Shown here in pieces: positions 38,103 through 49,470 of a stretch of DNA of 64,000 bases (its first letter is position 1; each line of letters starts with the position of its first letter). The notes under the pieces are model-generated. The model ran no database searches. It worked only from the letters and a program-made list of their open reading frames with translations, and had not been told where the DNA came from. Both the position numbers and the translations under genes were made by a program. Location: the NCBI GenBank assembly GCA_013397115.1, contig VWZW01004375.1:311298-375297 (forward strand). Reading direction: 5' to 3'. The DNA is from Edolisoma coerulescens. Lineage: Eukaryota; Chordata; Aves; Passeriformes; Campephagidae.

Positions 38103-39704
38103 TGTATTTACCTCCTGAAGTTTCTTGTTTGTGGTGGCACTTCCTCCTTTGCAGTTCTTCACTGTTGGTCGGGTCCCAGAATGGTAGCTTCATCCTTTAT
38201 CTGCTTCCCTAAAAAAAAGTGAAGTAGGAAGTACCATTAGAAACTTGAGTACGTTTTTGTACATAGCAGTTTCTGTAATGTCAATTTTTCCATAGTCAAA
38301 AGAGGAATGTTCAGTTGAGGTTACTCTTGAGCTGGTAAGAATTCACTGTATATAAATTAAAACTTTCTGTGCTAATTATAATGCATTTATGAGGGCTTCT
38401 GGTTTCCTTCCTATAGGACGGTATTTTCATGCCTATTATATTTTTGCATAATCTATTTTTCTGAAAGGAAGAAATGTAAAAATTCAGTAGCTGAGGTTGT
38501 AATTTTAAGAGGTGCTGTGAGAGACTAGGGTAAAAGAAACTGCAATATTCTGTATAGTTTCATGGAATGTTCTAAGAAAATGTGTCCATTTTATGAGGGC
38601 TCTTATGGAAAAATTCTGCTTTTGTGTGTATTCAAGTGAAGAGGTAAATTTCATGGGATTTCTGAAAATGGCTGGATTTCACTGGTTCCATGAAATCTAT
38701 GACAGCCATGGAAAAATGCGCAGTTCTTGTCATGGAGGAAATTTTTACTGCAGTTTGCGGAACTTTTATTTTCTGTATACATCTGTTCCTCTGACACATA
38801 TTATGCATTCTGGACCTCTTCCTCATCTTGTAGTCTCTTCCTGTGAATATTTTACCCTTCTTGATGGATGCACAGTGCTCTGATCCTCAGATGATAGGAA
38901 TCCATGACTGCCTACAAAGGAGGTTTAGTGTGCGAATGTGGGTGGGGGAAGGGCATGAAAAGTAAGAAATACTAAATACAGTCCTGGGGATTTTGTGTTT
39001 TATGGTAATGCCAGCTTATTTCATGCAATATAGGAGGGAAAATAATCAGGACCAAGGCATAGGAATGATTTATCATATTCAACATGAGATCTAAGCAATG
39101 TAGCATCAAAAGCCACCTACCTGCAATCTGTAGAATCCGGGCTTGTGTGGAGGGTCCAGCACAAGACCACCTGAGGAGCATATGAAGCTTCAGAGAACAA
39201 GTGTATTGTGGCATTTCAATTTATCCTCTAAGCAATGCCCTCGCTGGGTAGGACACAAGTGTGACAGTAGCATGCTCACGTTGTTCCCTGTCTTCGTAGA
39301 GGCAGCAGAGCTGAAATAGATCTTGCTTTTCAAGGAGAGAAATTAAGACACAGAGGAGAAAAGGAATGCATCCTCAGACAGGGCTTGAAAATCAGTGGTG
39401 AGATGAGGTGAAAACTTACAGGAAGGCTGTGTCAGAAGGGCATGGGAAATGACAAAGAAAAAGCGATACTAGATAAGTGGAGGAATTGGAAAAGAAAGAG
39501 TTGTGAAGCAGATTAACCCAAATCTATGCAGGGTTTTAAATGAAGAAGTCTGAACAGTGTCTTGAGACAAACAGGGACCCATCTGATTAGCTTTGATTTA
39601 ATGATATTTTTTAACATCTTTGTGTGCCTGAGCAGCCAGAACTGAGAACATTCCTGACAGTGGAGAGAAGCCTCTTCTGGGGAATTGCCTTCCCCTTAGC
39701 CAAG

Positions 39705-39710
39705 GGAAGA
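39705..39710 (+). repeat. Target-site duplication, left copy
   Basis: GGAAGA precedes the LTR and is repeated exactly at 40540-40545. Six bases is the usual size for ERVK/class II-type insertions. Confidence 0.65.
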
Positions 39711-40170
39711 TGTGCAGTGTCCTGGTTTTGGCTTGGGTAGAGTTAATTTTCTTCTTAGTAGCTGTTTCAGTGCTGTGTTTTGGATTTAGTGTGAGAATAG
39801 TGTTGATAGCACAGGGATGTTTTGTTACTGCTGAGCAGCACTTGCACAGAGTCTAAAGGCCTTTTCTGTGCCTTATTCCACCCCACCAGCGAGGAGGCTG
39901 GGGGTGCACAAGGAGTTGGGAGGGGACACAGCCAGGACAGCTGACCCAAAGGATATCCCAAACCACATGGTGTCATTATGGTCAGCATATAGAGTTGGGG
40001 GAAGAAGGAAGATGGGGTCATTCAGAGTGATGATGTTTGTCTTCCCAAATAACTGCCATATGTGAAGGAGCCCTGCTTTCCTGGGATGGCTGAACACCTG
40101 CCTGCACATGAGAAGTGATGAATGAATTCTGTGTTTTGCTTTCTGGCACACGGCTTTTGCTTTGGCTCTT

Positions 40171-40297
40171 AAACATGATCACCTTTTGTTATATTCTTTC
40201 GAAGGAAATTTTGGCCTGCTGAGACCTAGAACTGCTTTTCCCACTTCACCATCAAAAAACCTACAGTCCAGCTCTTCTTTGCATTTGTGCTGCATTT
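40171..40297 (+). repeat. Diverged copy of nearby sequence (copy A) inside the LTR
   Basis: CATCACC/CATGATCACC, TTTTGTTATATT, CTGCTTTTCCCACTTC and CAATCCAGCTCT-type blocks match 40978-41105 in the same order and orientation, at roughly 80-85% identity by eye. It joins a CR1 tail at the shared bases ATTTCAA. Confidence 0.8.
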
Positions 40298-40424
40298 CAA
40301 GGCCAGGTTGGATGGGGCTTTGAGCAACTTGGTTTAGTGGAAGGTGTCCTTGCCCATTGCAGGGGGGTGGGAACTAGGTGATACTTAAGGTTCCCTCCAA
40401 CATAAAGCATTCTATAAATCTGTG
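40294..40424 (+). mobile_element. CR1 LINE 3' tail inside the LTR
   Basis: AAGGCCAGGTTGGATGGGGC, TTTGAGCAACTTGGTTTAGTGGAAGG (in part) and GTTCCCTCCAACATAAAGC are the last 130 bases of a CR1, ending near CATTCTATAAATCTGTG, a degraded terminal repeat. It lies in plus orientation. Confidence 0.92.
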
Positions 40425-40539
40425 TACTCCATGAATTTTCTTGCTTTTGCATTTTGATTCTCTTCCCCCATTCCCACCGGTGGGGAGTAAGCAAGTGGCT
40501 GCGTGGGGCTTAGTTACCAGCTGGGGTTAAACCATGACA

Positions 40540-40545
40540 GGAAGA
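40540..40545 (+). repeat. Target-site duplication, right copy
   Basis: GGAAGA, identical to 39705-39710. Confidence 0.65.
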
Positions 40546-40977
40546 AATATCACAAAGAACAGCAGAGCTGATGGTGCTATGGGTTATTTATTACTCATGC
40601 AGGAAAGAGAGAGGGCATAAATATCAGGGTCTTGGGTGATGTCATGTACCACTCCCACTGCCATGAGAAATGGGAAGCAGAAAGCTGACACTAAGGCTGG
40701 CTATTAATGTACATGAAGGCTTGTCTATATTTAGCAAAGCCAAGGGGAGGTTCTCGGGGGCAAAAGGAACACATGGAAAGCAATGTCTGAGGTATGAGGG
40801 AGTTATTTGTATTAACTGCAGTGGACACAGGTATTTGTGCCGCATGTTACACTGTTGATTATTGACTGCTACCCACTCTCTTCACTGAACCTAATAAGTT
40901 CCTAGGATCTGTATTCCCTTTTGCTCACTTTCTATAAATGCTAAATAGATTTTTTCCATGTATAATGCTTTCCAGAG
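40546..40977. other. Non-coding stretch between LTR and copy B
   Basis: Unique sequence by eye, with no gene. Confidence 0.5.
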
Positions 40978-41105
40978 AAAACATCATCACCTTTTGTTAT
41001 ATTATTTTGAAGGAGTTTTTGGTCTGCTGGGACCAAGAACTGCTTTTCCCACTTCCCCATCAAACAACTTGCAATCCAGCTCTCCTTTGCATAATCCTAT
41101 TTCAA
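40978..41105 (+). repeat. Partner sequence (copy B) of the segment inside the LTR
   Basis: This matches 40171-40297. Here it is not joined to CR1 and continues into ordinary sequence on both sides (TTTCCAGAGAAA on the left, CAAATACAAATAATATG on the right), so it may be the source copy. Alternatively both copies belong to an unrecognised dispersed repeat. Confidence 0.7.
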
Positions 41106-44100
41106 ATACAAATAATATGAATCCTCCAGTTTATACTAGCAAGGAAATTTGCGTGGTTATATTTCATCATTGCCTTAGAGAAGAAGGGCAGGGCAGCTGC
41201 CAGGCTGTCTGTACAGATTTTCTCTGCTGAAATCTAGTGAAGAAATTGTAGTTGTCTTGATAACATATTCAAGATTTTTTTCCCCCCTCTTTTGCTAGCT
41301 CACAGTGTCAGGAAGTTGTGGCTATGCACTTTTCACTTGCAGTAGATAATAGCCTGCCCAGCTCATCCTCAAAGTGTACAGGTCAGACAAGGTCCTCCTG
41401 TCTCTTTCTCTGGCTGCAGCATCCTGATATATCTGGCTCTGTCTTGGTGACACTCAGATCTCTCTAGTGATGCCTAAGTCATCTCTAGTTTTAGTGAGCT
41501 TTTCAACGTAGTAAGGGGTGTTCAGCACAAGGACAGCAAAGCCTGGCAGGAGATGTCTGTAATAGTATTGACCAAGTCAAGCCTGTAGTTCAGGGAGCCT
41601 GCACAAGGAGCTGTGGGAGGTTGGAGTGAGTGGTCTGCATCTGGCCTGTGTTGTAGTGACCTCTCCTTTGCCAGGGAGCTAACGCATGCTCTGCAGGGTT
41701 GATTAGCAGCAGAGCTTCTCCAGTCCCACTCTTCGTGTATGGCAGGGCAGGGCTGGAGTTTGAATCTCGCTGGGGCTCCCATGCTGCACCTGGTCCCTGT
41801 GGTGTAGGAATCAAAGCTCAGTGCGATGTCTTGTGGGGTCAGAACAGGATGTGTTGGTACTTCTAGTCAAGAACATAAATCAGTTTTGTCCTCTGAAACT
41901 TCCCAGTTGCTCCTTTTCCTTATATCTAGTGTATGCTTGTATGTTTTGTCAAGTCAGGTAGGAAGAAAATGTCCACTTGGTGTAATATGTTTTGGCAGAC
42001 TCCCTTTTTCCCCAGAGGCAAGTTGTACCAATATTCTATCTATTCTATCAACTAAATATACGTGGCTAATGTCTACAGATTTATTCATCCTGATGGGCCC
42101 CACTTGCTGGAAGTGTTCTGTTCACACCAGATGCTGCAACCTTGACCATACATTTGTGGATTAGCACACTTGATTAGATATGAGTACAGAACTGGAGATC
42201 ACTGTGCAAGGGCATGGGCTATCTCAGCCTTTAATCTCAAATGTACCTCATGGGTAAGGTAGATGGATTAGTACCATCACAGGTAATTCTATAATTTTAC
42301 CTCTCAACCTCATTGATTGTCTCCACCTTGGGAATCACCAAAGATCCATGGAGAGGTGTGAGGCCCCAGGACACCTGAGTTCACATAAGCAGAGATCCAT
42401 GTTACCTGTGGTGGTGGTTCCTTTCCACCAAGGAAGAACTAGGTGACAACCCAGCTATTTCCTTTTGAGTGTTTCCTTTCAAAACAGTCAGAGGCAGTGG
42501 GACTTGTAGTGCCTGGCACCCTGCTTTTTGCCTGTATCTGACATCGTCATTTCTTCTCCAGAGTAAGCTGGCTAAATTAATTTGATTTTAAAGAAGTGAA
42601 GCACTGAGACTGTGCCTGACATTTTCAGAATTCCAGGACGCTGTGTTCCCAAATCAATATGCTGATTTAGTAACATAACTTATGCTCGGGAAGGCCATGT
42701 GACACTCTCAGACCCATCTATCTTAGTCGAGCATTTCTATTAGCGCTGTGCAAATCCTTTCCAGGACTGCAAGTGAGATTTTAGAAGTTTCCCAGTAGAA
42801 TGGGGTAGTGTGGAATTACAAACGCTCCGCTATCCCCTGCACCAAATACCAGATTTGAATATACCCCTTTTCTTGTTTGAGTCTCAAGCAGGCCCTGACA
42901 CAGGACCATCTCTGTATTACTAGCAGTCACATAGACAAGTGCACACATCCGTAGACGTGCAGATATAGCAAGAATAGCCCACTGCCCATAAAATATGCAC
43001 TTCCATGTGCAGATAAAGATCCATTTTTAAGCAGGCACTTTAGGGAATCAAAAGATGCACTTGGAAAGGTAAAAGGGTACCTCAGGAGAGATTTAAGTTT
43101 TTCACAGATTTAAACAGAATCAGAATAGTGCACAAATGTTGTCTGTGTCTGTCTACATGAAAACAAACCAAATACCATTTGGCCATGTAGCTCATTTAAT
43201 ATATATCAAAAGTGTTTGGCTGTAGGCCATTCATGTTTATGATACCTATGGAAACAACATACTGGAGACAGCAATGGTTGAGTCACTCAAACAAAAAGTG
43301 ACTTTAGGACACAGACGATGTGAGTGAACTTCTTAGTCTGGAAAAAGTGTTGATAATATATCAGAAAAAATGCTACTTTCCTCTTCTTTGTTAAACAGCT
43401 GGTGGTGCAAGCCATCTTACATGACACAATGCTTTGAGTTTATACTTCCTTTTACTTATAAGGTACTGGCAGCTGAATCTCCTAATAGTGCTAGAAAGAT
43501 CTTTGTGTGTTATTTCAAGGTGCACAGAAACTGAGTTTTAAATAGTGAGACAGGTAGTTGATTGTAGCAGTGAGGTTGCCTACCTTCTAAACTGGTACCA
43601 CTTGTTTCTGTGTAGGCCCAGCTTTGACTGAGGACATTTCAGTACCATCCTGTTTACCTGTAGGGACATTTGCCTGACTACAACTTTCAAGAACAGGCTT
43701 AAGTTTATGCTGGAAAGTGTTTGCACCTTACCAAAGGATACAAATTTTCTTCTAAGTCCCTTTCCTTACTCCAGGTAGTCCAAGTACTCCTGATGGCATC
43801 ACGTCTTTTATGCCCTATGCAGAGGCTGGCGTAGCCCAGCACAGCAGAACCCTTTCTGCTCACCAGGGAACCACAATTTGAAGGATCACTAAACTTAGCC
43901 ATTTTGTGCATCAATCCACGAGGCAGCACTTTAATCATGTATTTTCAAGGTTAGAGTGTTCATTTTGGCCTCATACTTGCTAAGTGGCACAGAGATGTTA
44001 TGCACAGTACATGGTAATGCTATAATTTATTGCTTTCTAAAAGCCACCCAAAGTACTGCACTGTAATCAAATAGCACTTCTTGATGACATTGCATGCTCC

Positions 44101-45271
44101 AGATATAGCCTGAAACAGACTGACACAAATAAGTCATTTAAAGGTGCACAGCCAATCAGAAATTTTTGCCAAATGGAAGATTTGTGAATAAGCAGTTTTC
44201 TGGTTTTAAATTATGGTTTTGTCTTAATGAGACATTTGCTAACAATGAAGCTATGTACCTGCATTTGGTCTGTCCCTGCTACTCTAAACAAGGTAACTGA
44301 TATGGCCATATTCTGATCTGCAACGTGGGACCAACCTGAGCTTAGTTTGTCTCTATGAGAAGAAAATATTCCTGTTACCCTTACTTGTTACTTAACTTTG
44401 GTTACTGACCAAAAAGCCACACAGTTTTTATACTGGGGGAAAAAGAAAGTCAGAAGACTTAAACAGAAGATGAAAGTTGCACTCAAAGTGGCTGTTTCTA
44501 AGTAGGGTTTGTTTGGGGTTTTTTTACTGTAGAACTGTGAATCCCCCCCAGTCTAACTGCTTTCTGCCTCAGTTGGTTCTTACAAACGTTATCAGGTTAC
44601 TTTAGATAGTATGGAAGGCATCAGTTTTTTTATCAGGCTTGTATAATTTAAAATCTCTCCTTTCTCTTTTGTTACCCTTTGAAAGTCACTGTAGACAGTC
44701 CTCCTCCTAAATTCCCCTTTTTTTTGTGAGGACCCTCAAGTGACCACTTCCTACTATGCTCCTCCAGGAACCCTGGCTGACCAAGCTCACAGTTTGTAAT
44801 GCTTCACCTCTTACCTTTGCTGAGGTGCTTCTGACTCCTTGAGTGGCCGGGCTTCTGCCTGTGCTGCTTTCTTGGCTCTACCAGACATCTCTGCTCAATG
44901 TCTGCGTGTTTACTGGGGTGTTGTACAGCCCACTCCAGGCATCCCTTCTGCCACACTGTCCTGTCATTTGCCCACCAGTTACAGGAGCTGCTCTTCCATG
45001 CCTCAAGGTACCTTGTCCAGCACCTTCAGGTACAGAAAACAGCCTCAGTTTCTCGTGACTGGGGGAGATGGGGAAGTCTTAGCTCATCTGTTTGCTTTAT
45101 TTCTGAGACTACTGAAGAGGTATTTGTAGGGGTAGATCAGCCACCACATCTGTGTGAGGCCAGATAACATTTACAAAGTGTCCACTGGGTTTTTAGAGCT
45201 CTCAGGGACAGGCATAATTGCTTCATTACCAATCATTATTGACAACAAGTAAGCAAAGTTCATAGTATATT
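41106..45271. other. Non-coding stretch
   Basis: I see no recognised gene or repeat family. The frames at 41522-41814 (minus) and 41826-42164 (plus) have no support beyond length. Confidence 0.55.
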
Positions 45272-45303
45272 CAATATTACACCTAATCCTTGGTGTAATA
45301 TTG
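45272..45303. repeat. Perfect short inverted repeat
   Basis: CAATATTACACC, an 8-base loop, then GGTGTAATATTG: a perfect 12-bp stem. It could form a hairpin or be a palindromic binding site. Confidence 0.9.
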
Positions 45304-46049
45304 CTCTGTGTCTTTCTAGAAATGTATCTGTATCCCAGGAAACAATGGACCACATTTGACATTGGCAGTATGTCCAACAACATAAATTCAATTTTGGGAC
45401 CTTAATTTGTAGAAATGTACTGTTTAGCTATGTCTGGTATATTTTTAAATGCTTCTCAGCACAATTCACTTGAAGATAATTTATTCTGTAAGACAACTTA
45501 GTCAATGCTACGGTTCTTGGAGACCTGTGTTCTGTAGCAGAAAGGGAAGCTGGCGTATTTATGCCTTCTGAAGCCAGTGGAAGTCTGTCTGTTGACTTTC
45601 ATGGGGCTCTGGATTAGATCTTTAATGAACATCTCCTGATATCATTATGGGAGCAAATATTGGAGCAGCATCATGAAAACTTCAGATTTAGTCGATACGA
45701 AGGATTTATTAAATTTTTTTAGAACATACAGTAGTTTGAAAATTGCTTCTTGAAAATTGCTTCTTCACCTGCTGCTCTGTTCATGCTTATCCCACAGTGA
45801 CCTGAGCCACCCAAAAGATTATTCTGTCAGAAAGAAGCTGAGGCCAAGATTAGGAAAAATGAAGAAACCATGCAAAATAAAAGCAACCGGTTGTTTTGAA
45901 ACAAATAGACAAGGTGCAAATCCAAAAATCAAATCTGAATGCACCCAAAGAAATGTGGGGAGAACTTTTTGAACCTGTTAATTTCAAAAGTGTGGCATTT
46001 TGGGTTGCAAAGAACCTAATATTTTTAAAATGTAAACACATGGTATGTA
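45304..46049. other. Non-coding stretch with an old repeat fragment and a short tandem duplication
   Basis: The segment 45568-45620 (GAAGCCAGTGGAAGTC, TTGACTTTCATGGGGCTCTG, GATTAGATC) resembles the old amniote repeats that end in GACTTCAATGGGC...GGATCAGG. TGAAAATTGCTTCT is repeated exactly in tandem at 45737 and 45751. A basic open frame to 45969 has no recognised similarity. Confidence 0.5.
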
Positions 46050-46545
46050 AAACATAAACCACAAAATTAATGAATCATGTTAATTTCACACTGCCCCCAC
46101 TTTGGACTAATTAGTGCAAATTAAATGTTGCACTTGTCAAGCAGAGCAGTTTGTGCACCGTGTATTGCATTAAGAATTATTTTTGGATCCATTTGCACAA
46201 TGTGAAAATAGTGTGAAAATATTTTTATTTCAATTAGTGGTAGTTTTACAGTCATTAAAAGATTTCTTTAATAGGCTTAGACTCCCATGGCCTGCACAGC
46301 TGCATGAGGTCTGGTTTGCATTTAAAGGTGGGAAAAGATGTAGTGGGAAGGAGGACATTTAGCTGACTGGATTTACTTAATTACCCCCCACCCCATTCTA
46401 AAATGCCAGACCAGGCTGGTCAATTATCTGTCCCTTCGTCAGAGGCCAATTGCTTAATTGCAAATTATCCATAATAATTACACAGTCAAATAACTACTGG
46501 ATTTATTTTTAATGAATATGGAAGCCCTTAACAAGGATTTAAATG
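46050..46545. promoter_or_regulatory. Candidate conserved non-coding element
   Basis: Dense homeodomain-type motifs: GGACTAATTAGTGCAAATTA near 46104 (TAATTA next to an octamer-like GCAAAT), TTTCAATTAGTGG near 46229, TTGCTTAATTGCAAATTATC near 46451 and CATAATAATTACAC near 46471. It also has CCCCACTTTGG and CTTCGTCAGAGG. This is the strongest enhancer-like composition in the window. It has no repeats and no supported coding frame. Confidence 0.35.
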
Positions 46546-47329
46546 TACCCACCAGGATTAGTCAAAATCGACGGCTATCAAAAGGCTGGAATCTGCCCCT
46601 CTCACTTCTGTGGAGGAGAGCATCACTCTGCTTATTTTCTGTTCATTTTCAGTGAGACTCAGAGAAGTGAAGATGCTGTGTCCATGCTCTGTAATGTTTT
46701 TAGGGTCTAACATTTCCATTGTTTCAGTGAGACAGACTGAAAAAGAGGGATTACTGAAAATGGAAAAGGCTGTCAGAACGTGGGATGCTGTGAAGCCAGG
46801 GCAGAATATAGGACAGAGTGGAAATACTGCCTTTGCTGAAATGAGATGGAGCTCTGCCAGGCAGCAAAAAAAGGGATTGTCAAAACAGCAGCACGCTCCC
46901 CCTCGGAGGCATTCCTGGCGCGGGAGAGGAGGGTCTGCCACTGCAGGGAGTTGGAGGCCTTCCCCCTCGGTGGGATGCAGCACTCGGAACTGGCCGGCAG
47001 CAGCAGGGATGTAATTAGTGCTGACACAAAACACAAGGCAAGGCTTTTGACGCTTGTTTTTCAGTTCTGACAGAGAGGAAAATCATAAGAAAGGTGGCTT
47101 TCTTTTTTTCTTTTTTTGCCTTTTGCTTTTTCCTCCCTCCCCCACCCCTGCTCCCCCTTAAATAGCTTTCTCTCTTCAAATTACCTGAAATCACTGGGTA
47201 CGTGGGCCACGTTCCATGGTGCTGCCCACTCCTCCACACTTGTCAGCCTGGAAAAAAGAGGTGTACTTTATTGAAATACTAAACGAAATGAGAACAGGAA
47301 TTTAAATACAATGCTCTGTCTGCTCACAG
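46546..47329. other. Non-coding stretch, pyrimidine tract at the end
   Basis: Antisense and sense frames of up to 158 codons overlap here without supporting motifs. A pyrimidine-rich tract (CTTTCTTTTTTTCTTTTTTT and further C/T) occupies about 47097-47160. Confidence 0.5.
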
Positions 47330-47447
47330 GCAGATGAGGAAGATTCAGTAGTTGAAGACGTAACAGAAAATTTGGAGTGTGAAGGAGGAAATAAACTGAA
47401 TGCAAAGGAGCACACAGAGGGGAACTAAGCTATATAACGTGGTGCAG
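47330..47447 (+). CDS. Candidate last coding exon (acidic C-terminus), unknown protein
   Basis: It follows an acceptor-like ATGCTCTGTCTGCTCACAG. In phase 0 it reads ADEEDSVVEDVTENLECEGG and then NKLNAKEHTEGN, followed by TAA at 47426-47428. Eleven of the 32 residues are Asp or Glu. Nineteen bases past the stop is a donor-like CAG/GTAAAT at 47448, so the exon may carry the stop codon and splice into a 3' untranslated exon; a stop that close to the junction would not normally trigger nonsense-mediated decay. I cannot name the protein. A chance frame with chance splice sites is a serious alternative. Confidence 0.3.
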
Positions 47448-49199
47448 GTAAATTAAAGTGGTTGAACTGGTTTTGAAATGGAAACTTGGCATCTGTCTGT
47501 TCTCTATTTTGCCTATATTGGTGTCCAGAGGTCCAGTTCAGAAATCTATGTCCCACTGTGCTAACCTCTGTAAAAACACTGTAACTTCTTGTCTCCCACC
47601 ACTATTGCCCAGCATCTAAGCAAAAGCATTCTCTCAGTTCTGATTTGCTTTTTCACTTCTGTGTTGCCTGCTCTTTGTAGGTCATGTGTAAGCAATTTTT
47701 TCTGCTGCTTTTTCTATGAGGTTAAGTAATTAACTTGGAGGAGAATGGGAAGCTGTGATCTCGCCTCACTTTGAAAGGCCATTGCCTGAGATTTCTGCAG
47801 CATGCTTCTTCCTCCTCCAAAATTTCTTACACTGAATTCTTGCATGGGGAGTTGATGTTCTTGACATCAAAGCCCCAGCTGGGATCTTTTTTTGACTGTG
47901 AAGCATCCTATGGAATATTATACTCCTAGAAGAACTTTAGCAATGATAGAGTGAGGCATGATGAAATATCGGACTGTTTTGTTTTGAGGCTTGGTTTTTT
48001 TGATGGCTGAGCCTTGCCTACTTGTACCTTGCTATGTGGGTGTCAAAGTTTGCTAATGCAAACACAGCCTGAAAATTTCAGATTGTGCTTAATGGCTCAG
48101 TGGTGAGAGGACACAGTCCTGAAGTTCCTGAAACCTGCGTGGATCTTCTGGATGTCACTACATGAAATAGTGACCCCATTACTGGTAGAAATTTGACTTG
48201 TCATCAGAAATCTGGATTTATTTAAGGTGTAGCTGATCCCCCAAAGATAAATTCAGTACCACTCATCATTTTCATCTATGACTTTGAATAACTTCTCTAG
48301 TCTGTCTCTGCTGTTGTCAGTCTGATGGGTTTGTTCCTTACAGGGTTAATTAAGAATACACTCTGGTTCCTACACATGGAATCTGCACGTTAGAATCAAT
48401 GTGGATTTCTACCTACGCTCCTTGTTCGCAGAAAGGAAACGAAGACCCTGCACTGTGAAAACAGTTGCTGGATTTATTCTCTGTACCAGATGCCAGTAAT
48501 GAGGTGGGGAGGAAAAATCATCCATCCATTCTTTTAAATTGAGCAGATATTTTCTTTCCCATTTTTCTAATTGATATACCTTACCCTTCAATATTTTTAT
48601 TATAATTTTCTCATTCCTTCCTCCTTGGTTTCTTTTTCCCTTAAATACACATCCCAGTCTGCACTGCTGTTTGCTCTTCTTAAGTCATGGGGTAGTTTTG
48701 ATTCTTAGTCACATTAAGAATATCTGTTTCCAGTATTTCCAGCCCTGAAATAAATGTTTGTAATCGTTAAAGGTGCCAAAAAATTACAGCACTGTTGTTT
48801 TCCCTTATATTTTTATTTTTAATCTGGAACCAGTGCATTTTCCAGCTTCCTCAACTCCCTTTTAATTTGTTTGGCATGAACACTTTCCTGAGAGCAATAC
48901 TGGGTACAGGCACCTTAGTTTGTTTTTGTTTTTTTTTAAAGATTTCTCTTTTCCATCTCTAATGTGGACTTTTATGCACCAGAAATGATTGCAAAGCAAC
49001 CTTTTCCTCAGCCCATGTTTTTCAATGAATCTTCCCTTCCCACGTTCTTTGTCTTGTCACAATAAACAATCAACAGTTCCAAATAATGTTGTAATTAAAA
49101 TTTCCTCAAGGAATAGTTGTTGCGAATACTGTTAAGTGTGCTGAGAAATGTCGGGGGCTTACTGGGAAAGAGGAAATAGAGGAATTAGATGCAATAGAA
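47448..49199. other. Non-coding stretch
   Basis: AT-rich sequence with no gene or repeat family recognised. Confidence 0.55.
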
Positions 49200-49470
49200 G
49201 GCAATAACCGGCCCGCCGTCCCCGGGAGGGCGGGTCCTTGTGACGCGGCCCGGCGGAGCGCCGCGGTGGGCCCCGCCCGCAGCATCCCCGCAGCATCCCC
49301 CGCAGCATCCCCCGAGCACCGCGGCTCGCCGGGGCTCCCGTGTGTCCGGGACACCTGCCCGCTCCCACCGTCTGCGTCGGTTCGTGCTGCGGGCCCGGCA
49401 GTGCCGGCCGGGCCGGCCTCCTTCGCTTGCCGGGATGGCAGCCTGTGTGGCGCTGGGGTGTTCCGTGCTT
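49200..49470. promoter_or_regulatory. CpG island, probable promoter
   Basis: An abrupt GC- and CpG-rich island in AT-rich DNA. It has GC-box motifs GGGAGGGCGGG (49224) and CCCCGCCCGC (49271), no obvious TATA box, and a short internal tandem repeat. Isolated islands of this type usually mark a transcription start in birds. Confidence 0.6.
49279..49313. repeat. Three tandem copies of GCAGCATCCCC(C)
   Basis: Units of 11, 12 and 12 bases inside the CpG island. Confidence 0.95.

Larger units (their letters stand above)
37661..39710. other. Non-coding stretch
   Basis: Apart from the tandem duplication at 38029 I see no gene or repeat family. Confidence 0.55.
39711..40539 (+). mobile_element. Solo LTR of an endogenous retrovirus, interrupted by a chimeric insertion
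   Basis: The element starts TGTGCAGTGTCCTGGTTTTG and ends GGGGTTAAACCATGACA, with TG...CA termini and a perfect 6-bp GGAAGA duplication on each side. From memory, an LTR family beginning TGTCCTGGTTT(C/T)GGCTGGG and ending GGTTAAACCA(C/T)GACA is abundant in passerine and other bird genomes, which sets the plus orientation. A TATA-like CATATAGAG lies near 39987. No internal retroviral genes flank it, so it is a solo LTR left by recombination between two LTRs. It is interrupted at about 40171-40424 by a non-LTR segment, and about 20 bases of the expected LTR seem to be missing there. Without the insertion it would be roughly 575 bases. Confidence 0.85.

Noticed and set aside
41750..41775. GTTTGAATCTCGC resembling a tRNA B box
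   Set aside because: No matching A box, cloverleaf arms or acceptor stem around it.
46558..47034. 158-codon minus-strand frame opposite a 134-codon plus-strand frame
   Set aside because: Mutually overlapping frames with no motifs; neither has convincing exon boundaries.
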